Part shown: in pieces, positions 1-5,269 of the stretch
How the letters are laid out: each line of letters starts with the position of its first letter
How positions within the stretch are numbered: the stretch's first letter is position 1
DNA from: Lysobacterales bacterium
GTDB taxonomy: Bacteria > Pseudomonadota > Gammaproteobacteria > Xanthomonadales > SZUA-36
NCBI GenBank assembly: GCA_026196445.1
Contig: JAPHTE010000138.1
Span: 1 to 5,989, forward strand
Length of the DNA: 5,989 nucleotides
Reading direction: 5' to 3'
Position numbers and translations under genes: made by a program
Notes under the pieces: model-generated
Database searches by the model: none
Seen by the model: the letters and a program-made list of their open reading frames with translations, nothing else
Told to the model about the DNA's origin: nothing

Positions 1-1346
1 CGTTGTCGCCATCGGTCGTGCTGGTGCTGAAACTGGTGGCTGCCGACCGCGTGCAACCGGTGACGGGTATCGTGGTTTCAGGTGAGGGCCTGGTGCTCGT
101 GCCCGCGGACTTTGTCTCGGTAACTGCCGAGTTGGTCGTACTGGATGGTGGCACTGATATCCTGGGTAACGGCCGCCCTGCAACGGTGTTTAAGCAGCTT
201 CCCGATACGGGTCTTGCGTTGTTGTCCGTCGCGGGTCTCAAGCGTCCTGCCGTTGCGCTATCGGCGGGGACTGGCGAGAATAACAAGCTGTACCTGCACG
301 CATTTCCTCCCGCCGGTCAGATTGCCGAGGGTGCTGAACCACTGCAACAGGCAATGGAGCCGGAAACACCCCTGCCCTACGTAACCGGTGCGATCATGGA
401 CGCCTGTGGTTTATTGTCAGGGGTGGCTTTGACAAGTGGTAAACAAAGCCTGGAGACCACTCGGCAACCGGTGATCATCGACAGCCAGGCATTGGCCACG
501 GCATTTGAAGAATTCCAGCTCAACGTACCACGCGCGGCTTGCAGGGTCGTACACGAGCCGGTGGCCGAAAAAGCTGATGCGGCCCCGGTTGCCGTTCCTG
601 AGTCGCAATCAGGCAATATCGCGGTTGAAAACCCAGCTGTGGATATGGCCGGGGAAAACCAGTCTGTGGAGACCGAATCCCAGGCCAGTCAGGGCGCTGA
701 TGAAGAACCGCCCAGGGTCGAACCCGAACCGTTGAACGTGCGACTTCCCGAGCGGGCCCAGGCGTCCCGTGTGATCCCCTGGTGGTTGAAAGTGGTCGGT
801 CTCATCGTGCTCGTGCTGCTGGCCCGGGGCATCTTTGTCAATTACAGGAAACACGCGCGCAAAGGGACTTCCAACCCGGTTGCAGGTAATGTTCAGCCCG
901 CTTCGGATGAACCGGACACCGTGCGACTGTCCGTGGCCCCGGAAACTACCCTTGCGGTTCCGCGCTCGGGTCGGGATGGTAATAGTGAACTGCCCGGCGA
1001 TCTGCCCGCGGGCTGCAACGGTCTCGTGGTACTCGAGGGCGAGGTGGAAAATGGCCGGAGTTCACGGTATTTTTGCGCGGTCGACATAAACCATTTTGAC
1101 CTCGTGATCGGCCGCGGCGAGGCAGACATCCGAATCGAGAACGCCGCTATCAGCCGGCGGCACGCTCGCCTTGAGTGCCGGGACGGTGTCATGACGATCA
1201 CCGATCTTGGTTCCAGCAATGGTTTGCATGTCAACCGGGTACCCTGCCTGCCGGGTGAACTCATGTACGTTGAGCCAGGCAGCCAGATTTGCCTCGGCGA
1301 CGTTTGCCTGTCACTCGAACTGGTGAGCCGGGAGGCGTCATCGTGA
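1..1346 (+). CDS. Membrane-anchored FHA-domain protein with degenerate trypsin-like N-terminal domain (5' end outside window)
   Basis: Residues are numbered from the first full codon at base 3. That codon is TTG, but the reading frame is open to the window edge and the protein begins in mid-domain, so the true start is probably upstream. Residues ~1-180 resemble an HtrA/trypsin fold: GIVVSGEGLVLVPADFV (22-38) matches the strand carrying the catalytic His, DTGLALL (68-74) the Asp segment, and DACGLLSGVAL (133-143) the Ser loop. Asp36 stands where His is expected and Cys135 about where Ser is expected, so proteolysis is unlikely. An acidic, low-complexity linker (~185-250) leads to one membrane helix (~260-280) followed by Arg/Lys-rich sequence, which by the positive-inside rule puts the C-terminus in the cytoplasm. 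The C-terminal FHA domain (~365-440) keeps its core phosphothreonine-binding motifs: GR (370-371), SRRH (384-387) and SSNG (404-407). The stop overlaps the start of the downstream kinase gene. The FHA call is very secure, the protease-like call moderate. Confidence 0.9.
   Translation, partial: LSPSVVLVLKLVAADRVQPVTGIVVSGEGLVLVPADFVSVTAELVVLDGGTDILGNGRPATVFKQLPDTGLALLSVAGLKRPAVALSAGTGENNKLYLHAFPPAGQIAEGAEPLQQAMEPETPLPYVTGAIMDACGLLSGVALTSGKQSLETTRQPVIIDSQALATAFEEFQLNVPRAACRVVHEPVAEKADAAPVAVPESQSGNIAVENPAVDMAGENQSVETESQASQGADEEPPRVEPEPLNVRLPERAQASRVIPWWLKVVGLIVLVLLARGIFVNYRKHARKGTSNPVAGNVQPASDEPDTVRLSVAPETTLAVPRSGRDGNSELPGDLPAGCNGLVVLEGEVENGRSSRYFCAVDINHFDLVIGRGEADIRIENAAISRRHARLECRDGVMTITDLGSSNGLHVNRVPCLPGELMYVEPGSQICLGDVCLSLELVSREASS
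1330..1335 (+). promoter_or_regulatory. Shine-Dalgarno site fixing the kinase GTG start
   Basis: GGGAGG lies 7 nt before the GTG at 1343. This favours the GTG start over the in-frame ATG at 1289, which would overlap the FHA gene by 58 nt. The resulting GTGA overlap with the upstream stop (1344-1346) is a common sign of translational coupling. Confidence 0.75.
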
Positions 1347-3763
1347 CCCCTTCCAGGACGCTCCAGCCCGGCGCCCACGTCGGCGGCCTGCAGATCAATG
1401 AAATCCTCGGCATCGGCGCGTTTGCCGTCACTTACCTGGTGACCGATCCGGCCATTGGTACGCGTTTTGCCCTCAAGGAATACCTGCCCCGTCAGCACGC
1501 CGTGCGGGACGACGGTGGCAAGGTTGTGGCTATTGATGATGAGTCTGCACAGGCGTTTTCCACTGGCCTGGATGTTTTCCTGAACGAGGCGCGCATCGTC
1601 GCGGCCCTGGAACACCCGAATATCGTGCAGGTATTGCGCTATTTCGAGGCCAACGGAACGGCTTATTACCTGATGCCTTATTACCGCGGGCAAGCATTGC
1701 ACCTGCGGATTGAGTCGCGTGGTGTGCTGGACCGTGATGCGGCCAAGGCGCTTTTTCTGCCGTTGATGGATGCGCTTGAATACCTGCACCTGCAGGGTAT
1801 CGTTCACCAGGATGTCAAGCCGGCCAATATCTACATGACCGACAACGGCCAGCCGGTATTGCTGGATTTTGGTGTTGCAGCTGCCGGTAACATTCTCCCG
1901 GATACCTTTGGCAGCGAGGGTTACTCTGCACCCGAGCAATCGGTGGTGGACGGCAATATCGGACCCTGGACCGATGTCTATGGTCTCGCGGCAACAATGT
2001 ACCGCTGTGTCACCGGCAGGGTGCCGGTGCCGGCGACCGAAAGGCAGGAGGCGCTCCGCAACGGGGGCGAGGACCCGCTGGTGGCTTTCCGCAACTCGGT
2101 GCCAACTTCCCGGTTCGGTGGGTTGACTGACGCCGTGGATCTCGGTCTGCAACTGGCTGCCAGGGACCGCCCGCAAAGTGTCGGGCAGTGGCGGAAATCG
2201 TTTGAAGGCCTGGAATGGCACCGCGAGGTGGTCGCCAAGGGCGGTGCGCGTGATTATGCCCGGGACGGCCGCGAATGGTTGCCGATGGCGCTGTTGACTG
2301 TATTTATCGCAACCATGCTGGCCATTGGAGCTTACCTTCTCTTCGTTGAGCCATCCGAAGACATATCTGCCGGCGTGCCGGACAGCACCGGGCCGGTTTC
2401 GCAATCGGTTGCACCACCTTACCGGCCGCTACCGGAAGAGCTGGAGCGCTGGCAAGCTGCACTCGAGGCCGACACACTACTGGCCTACCGGCGTTTCATG
2501 GAGGATTTCCCTGAGTCGATGTACCTCGAACAGGCCCAGACCCAGCTGGACATCCTGGATGAGGCCAACTGGCAGGAACTGTCTGCCGAGGACAGTATCC
2601 CCGCTTACGAGGACTATCTCGAGCTGTTTCCGGACGGCATTCACCAGGCCCAGGCACTGCAGCGCATAGACGCGATTGAGCGGGACGCGGCCAGGCAAAA
2701 ACGCGAGAGGCTGGAACGCGAGAGGCTGGACAACCTGGCGTGGCAGACTGCGATCGACGAGCGCACGCTTGCTTCACTCGACACCTACATCAGCGATTTT
2801 CCCGCCGGCTTGCACATCGAGGAGGCCAACCGCGTTCGCCGTTTGCTGCAGGCCCAGGCTGACGATGACAAGGCCTTCGATGCGGCCCGGAATCTCAATA
2901 CACTGGACGCGTACCAGGCATACGTCGATGCTTTCCCGAAAGGCGCAAACGTTACAGCCGCATTGCAAAGAATGGATGACCTGACCTTACGCCCCGGTAA
3001 AACGTTTCGTGACTGCGCAGTGTGCCCGGCCATGATCGTGGTGCCTTCGGGCACCTACTGGCAGGGATCGGACGAGTCTTCGGAACTGGCGCTGGCGGTG
3101 GAAAAACCACGCCGCATGGTCACTATCGGCAAGCCGTTTGCAGTAGGTATCCACGAAATCACCATGGCCGAATGGGACGCCTGTTTCGAGGCCGGTGGTT
3201 GCACGTCCAGTCCCACCGACAATGGCTGGGGCCGTGGCGATCGCCCGGTCATCATGGTGTCGTGGACCGATGCCGGAGAATACCTGCAGTGGCTGAATGA
3301 CAAAGCCGGCCAACACTACCGTCTGCCGAGCGAGAGTGAATGGGAGTACGTGGCGCGGGCCGGTGAAGAAGGCGACTGGCCGGGTGGCGCCGAAAGCCGT
3401 ATTTGTGAATTCGGCAATATCGCCGGCGCCGAGACCGGGTTCCGCTGGCAACACGAAACATGTAACGACGGCCTGGCGCTGGGGACGGCCCCGGCGGGTT
3501 CGTTCAGGGCCAATGCATTCGGCCTGTACGATACCACCGGCAATGTTTCGGAATGGACCGCGGATTGCATGAACCTGTCCTACCTGGACGCACCTGTCGA
3601 CGGCAGCGCCTGGGGGCGCGGTATTTGCAGTTCGCACATGACCCGGGGCGGTTCATGGATCACCGGTAGCCGGGAGATCAGGCTGCCGGCCCGCTTCAAC
3701 CTGAAGAATGGCGACCGCAACGATTTCACCGGTTTCCGCGTGGTGCGGGAGATCGAGGAGTGA
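1343..3763 (+). CDS. Transmembrane Ser/Thr protein kinase with periplasmic helical repeats and FGE-sulfatase-like domain
   Basis: This 806-aa protein is numbered from the GTG start. The kinase domain (~14-275) has a glycine-rich loop (GIGAFAV, 23-29), catalytic Lys45, helix-C Glu82, catalytic loop HQDVKPAN (155-162), DFG (175-177) and APE (196-198), so it looks active. The Arg of HRD is Gln156. One membrane helix (~315-335) is preceded by charged, Arg-containing sequence, which puts the kinase in the cytoplasm and the rest in the periplasm. Residues 370-547 hold four helical repeats with a charged Arg/Glu/Leu coil between the second and third. Residues ~555-806 form an FGE-sulfatase domain, shown by CAVCP (558-562), PVIMVSW, YRLPSESEWEYVARAG, GLYDTTGNVSEW and RGGSW (768-772). 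The two copper-binding cysteines of true formylglycine-generating enzymes are missing (Thr774 and Ile779), so it is probably a binding domain. It lies between the FHA gene and the exported-protein gene. The kinase would phosphorylate cytoplasmic Ser/Thr targets; the neighbouring FHA protein is the obvious candidate partner, though this is inferred. Confidence 0.93.
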   Translation: MTPSRTLQPGAHVGGLQINEILGIGAFAVTYLVTDPAIGTRFALKEYLPRQHAVRDDGGKVVAIDDESAQAFSTGLDVFLNEARIVAALEHPNIVQVLRYFEANGTAYYLMPYYRGQALHLRIESRGVLDRDAAKALFLPLMDALEYLHLQGIVHQDVKPANIYMTDNGQPVLLDFGVAAAGNILPDTFGSEGYSAPEQSVVDGNIGPWTDVYGLAATMYRCVTGRVPVPATERQEALRNGGEDPLVAFRNSVPTSRFGGLTDAVDLGLQLAARDRPQSVGQWRKSFEGLEWHREVVAKGGARDYARDGREWLPMALLTVFIATMLAIGAYLLFVEPSEDISAGVPDSTGPVSQSVAPPYRPLPEELERWQAALEADTLLAYRRFMEDFPESMYLEQAQTQLDILDEANWQELSAEDSIPAYEDYLELFPDGIHQAQALQRIDAIERDAARQKRERLERERLDNLAWQTAIDERTLASLDTYISDFPAGLHIEEANRVRRLLQAQADDDKAFDAARNLNTLDAYQAYVDAFPKGANVTAALQRMDDLTLRPGKTFRDCAVCPAMIVVPSGTYWQGSDESSELALAVEKPRRMVTIGKPFAVGIHEITMAEWDACFEAGGCTSSPTDNGWGRGDRPVIMVSWTDAGEYLQWLNDKAGQHYRLPSESEWEYVARAGEEGDWPGGAESRICEFGNIAGAETGFRWQHETCNDGLALGTAPAGSFRANAFGLYDTTGNVSEWTADCMNLSYLDAPVDGSAWGRGICSSHMTRGGSWITGSREIRLPARFNLKNGDRNDFTGFRVVREIEE
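2450..2983 (+). repeat. Four degenerate helical repeats within the kinase periplasmic region
   Basis: Residues 370-405, 410-445, 467-502 and 512-547 share a pattern: a Trp/Phe-led helix, then AYxxYxxxFPxG (Phe-Pro at 389-390, 429-430, 486-487 and 531-532), then an Ala-rich helix ending near Arg-Ile/Leu/Met. The units are 40-57 residues apart because of the inserted Arg/Glu/Leu coil. They resemble TPR-type helical hairpins and may act as a stalk or a protein-binding surface between the membrane and the FGE-like domain. Confidence 0.75.
2702..2730 (+). repeat. 15-bp in-frame tandem duplication in the kinase gene
   Basis: CGCGAGAGGCTGGAA occurs twice in succession; the second copy matches 14 of 15 bases. 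It encodes RERLE followed by RERLD (residues 454-463), a charged helical or coiled-coil insert between the second and third helical repeats. The near-identity suggests a recent slippage duplication. Confidence 0.85.
3755..3760 (+). promoter_or_regulatory. Shine-Dalgarno site fixing the ATG start at 3771
   Basis: GAGGAG, formed by the last two sense codons of the kinase gene, lies 10 nt before the ATG at 3771. It supports that start over the in-frame ATG at 3708 inside the kinase gene. The start at 3771 also begins exactly with a signal peptide. Confidence 0.7.
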
Positions 3764-3770
3764 CCGACTG

Positions 3771-5042
3771 ATGGCTGATAAATTACGACTCACCACATTG
3801 CTGTTACTGGCGACGCTGAGTATCACGCCGGTATTCGCTCAGCAGGACTCCCCTGCCCCGCAGTCGGGTGCCGATGCAACCCAAGAAACACCGCCGGACC
3901 AGGAAGTTGAAGTCAACGAGGATAATTACCGCCAATTCATGGAACTCAAAGATGACCTGCGGCAACGCACGGTGATCCCGGAGGAATCGTTTGCGTCACG
4001 TTCGGGACTGCAGAAGCTGGACAAGTTGCCGGAGGAATCGCAGAAGCACCTGCGTAACGAATTGCGTGAAATCATCTCGCGTGGTGATCGCTGGCAACCG
4101 GGGGATGAGAACGTCGACTATCCCTACGTGCCAAGCGATGCAGCCCGTTTGAGTGCAGGCCTGCAAAAACAGGAGGCGGAGGCCTGGGGCGAGTTGCTGG
4201 ACAATTACCATGCCCGGGAAGCACAAATTTATGCCAATTCGGCCCGTTCCAGGGCCGCTGCTGCAGCCTCGGGTGCAATGCTGGGCCAGGCTGGTGAATC
4301 ACCCGGTGACGCGCAAGGCAGCCAAGGCAAGGCTGCACAGCCAGGACAAGAACAGGCCTCACAATCTGGCAATGCCGGGGACAATTTCTCCCCTAACTCG
4401 CAACACGCTGAAGGTGAGCAGAGCACCGAGGGCGTTGCCCAAAGCGCGATGGAATTCCTGGAAAAGGCCGGTTACCAGGCTGGCAATGCCGCTGCTGGTG
4501 ATCAGCAGCGGCAGGCCGGAGAAACCGGCCAGGAAGCGGCGCAAACACAAGCAGGCAGTCAACAGCCTACGGCACAGGCTGATACCCAGGGCATGAACGC
4601 AAACGCGGCCGCACAGAACGCCAGCCAAGCCCCGAGCCAGGAAGGCACGCAACAGAATGCGAAAGAATTCCTGCAGCAGGCCAAGAATCAGCAGGATGGC
4701 GGCCAGCAGGACGGCATGGCGGAAACCGGTTCACAGCAAGCGGCAGGAAGCAGTGAGCCCGGTACTGTGGAAGAAGACCAGCCTGACACCGCGGTCATGG
4801 AGGCACAGCGAGTAAACGCCGATGTGACGGCCGATGAAAATGATGAGCCCGCCACCGACGGTACGTCCCAGAACGCGCTTGAATACCTGGCTGGCGAAGG
4901 TGCACCCACGGGTGAAGATTCACAGGACACGTTGACCATCGAAGACTTGCTCAATGCCGGCGGTGTAGCAACCGGCGTGGGTGCTGCGCAGGAGGAACCC
5001 GAAGAACCGCCGGACAAACCGGATAAGGATGGTGGTGGTTAG
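3771..5042 (+). CDS. Exported Gln/Ala/Gly-rich protein of unknown function with three spaced motif repeats
   Basis: I do not recognise a family for this 423-aa protein. Residues 1-23 form a classical Sec signal peptide: basic n-region with Lys4 and Arg6, a Leu-rich core, then VFA before QQ, which suggests cleavage after Ala23. No lipobox and no further membrane helix is seen. Residues ~40-160 are charged, Glu/Arg-rich and probably helical (ELKDDLRQR, EELRE-like segments, a WQPGDE turn). Residues ~165-350 are low-complexity and rich in Gln, Ala, Gly, Ser and Asn, so probably disordered. An 11-residue motif, [ED]G[VT]xQ[NS]AxE[FY]L, occurs at 220-230, 291-301 and 363-373. The tail is acidic and Pro-rich and ends in GGG. 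The protein has no cysteine. Its gene starts 7 nt after the kinase gene stops, so the two are surely cotranscribed. It may be a periplasmic or secreted ligand, scaffold or substrate of the system, but nothing in the sequence proves this. Confidence 0.88.
   Translation: MADKLRLTTLLLLATLSITPVFAQQDSPAPQSGADATQETPPDQEVEVNEDNYRQFMELKDDLRQRTVIPEESFASRSGLQKLDKLPEESQKHLRNELREIISRGDRWQPGDENVDYPYVPSDAARLSAGLQKQEAEAWGELLDNYHAREAQIYANSARSRAAAAASGAMLGQAGESPGDAQGSQGKAAQPGQEQASQSGNAGDNFSPNSQHAEGEQSTEGVAQSAMEFLEKAGYQAGNAAAGDQQRQAGETGQEAAQTQAGSQQPTAQADTQGMNANAAAQNASQAPSQEGTQQNAKEFLQQAKNQQDGGQQDGMAETGSQQAAGSSEPGTVEEDQPDTAVMEAQRVNADVTADENDEPATDGTSQNALEYLAGEGAPTGEDSQDTLTIEDLLNAGGVATGVGAAQEEPEEPPDKPDKDGGG
4428..4889 (+). 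repeat. Three 11-residue motifs at ~72-residue spacing in the exported protein
   Basis: The copies are EGVAQSAMEFL (bases 4428-4460), EGTQQNAKEFL (4641-4673) and DGTSQNALEYL (4857-4889). Start-to-start distances are 71 and 72 residues. The linkers between them are low-complexity and do not align well, so only the short motif is conserved, as expected for spaced binding sites or short amphipathic helices on a flexible chain. Confidence 0.75.
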
Positions 5043-5053
5043 GAAATGAAAAC

Positions 5054-5071
5054 CACGCCAAACCCGGCGTG
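5054..5071 (-). terminator. Possible weak terminator for the minus-strand amidohydrolase gene
   Basis: CACGCC pairs with GGCGTG around a 6-nt loop. Read on the minus strand, the hairpin is followed by a T-rich stretch (GTTTTCATTT). It lies about 200 nt past the amidohydrolase stop and only 11 nt past the end of the exported-protein gene. The stem is short and the T-run is interrupted, so this is tentative. On the plus strand there is no T-run. Confidence 0.35.
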
Positions 5072-5110
5072 ACAGAAAACTTCCTGAATCATGAAGCTGG
5101 GCCGGGTATT

Positions 5111-5157
5111 CCCTGTCGGGACCGTGAGCGAAAGGAGTCGCGACCGAGCCTACAGGG
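5111..5157. repeat. Imperfect nested inverted repeat
   Basis: CCCTGT (5111-5116) pairs with ACAGGG (5152-5157); inside these, CGG (5117-5119) pairs with CCG (5144-5146), leaving 5 nt (AGCCT) unpaired on the 3' side. The interior contains a small GCGA/TCGC hairpin (5128-5131 with 5138-5141) and the 8-bp palindrome GTCGCGAC (5137-5144). It looks like a structured RNA or a REP-type dispersed element rather than coding DNA. Its function is unknown. Confidence 0.5.
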
Positions 5158-5159
5158 CA

Positions 5160-5180
5160 GGAATTGTTCTCGACAATTCC
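5160..5180. repeat. Perfect 8-bp hairpin
   Basis: GGAATTGT (5160-5167) pairs perfectly with ACAATTCC (5173-5180) around the 5-nt loop TCTCG. No T-run follows on either strand, so it is not an obvious terminator. It is part of the hairpin chain of this intergenic region. Confidence 0.6.
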
Positions 5181-5188
5181 CTGCATTT

Positions 5189-5204
5189 CCTCCATCCCTG
5201 GAGG
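5189..5204. repeat. Perfect 6-bp hairpin with tetraloop
   Basis: CCTCCA (5189-5194) pairs with TGGAGG (5199-5204) around TCCC. It lies between the 5160-5180 hairpin and the plus-strand terminator. No T-run follows. Confidence 0.55.
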
Positions 5205-5218
5205 TCAGGTGTATTCAC

Positions 5219-5260
5219 GGCGTGTCCCGGGAAGGAATATCCGGGACAGCGCCATTTTTT
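5219..5260 (+). terminator. Rho-independent terminator of the three-gene operon
   Basis: Bases 5219-5230 pair with 5241-5253 to give a GC-rich 12-bp stem with one bulged G (5249) and a 10-nt loop (5231-5240). One A and then six T (5255-5260) follow directly. The reverse strand has no T-run after the hairpin, so it acts on plus-strand transcripts only. It lies about 180 nt after the exported-protein stop, which gives the operon a long structured 3' untranslated region, and ends 9 nt short of the convergent amidohydrolase gene. Confidence 0.85.
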
Positions 5261-5269
5261 ACCTTGCGC

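Larger units (their letters stand above)
5043..5269. other. Convergent intergenic region rich in inverted repeats
   Basis: This gap lies between the plus-strand operon and the convergent amidohydrolase gene. I see no credible gene in it: the short frames that cross it have no ribosome binding site or protein character. Instead it holds a chain of hairpins (5054-5071, 5111-5157, 5160-5180, 5189-5204 and 5219-5253), described separately. Confidence 0.7.

Noticed and set aside
1289..1342. ATG at 1289 as the kinase start
   Set aside because: It would overlap the FHA domain coding sequence by 58 nt. The GTG at 1343 has a good Shine-Dalgarno site and a standard GTGA overlap, and the kinase domain begins soon after it.
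893..2404. Long antisense open frame (503 codons)
   Set aside because: It is a GC-driven shadow of the FHA and kinase genes. The translation has no domain motifs, and the sense frames carry clear conserved families.
2987..3637. Antisense open frame (216 codons) opposite the FGE-like domain
   Set aside because: It is composition-driven, and the sense strand encodes a well-conserved domain there.
3560..3763. Variable region of a diversity-generating retroelement, since FGE-like domains are frequent targets
   Set aside because: The last ~40 codons are not enriched in AAC/AAT-type codons, and there is no template repeat or reverse transcriptase in the window.
3708..3770. ATG at 3708 as the exported-protein start
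   Set aside because: It lies inside the kinase's FGE-like domain and would bury the signal peptide. ATG 3771 has a Shine-Dalgarno site and a proper signal peptide directly after it.
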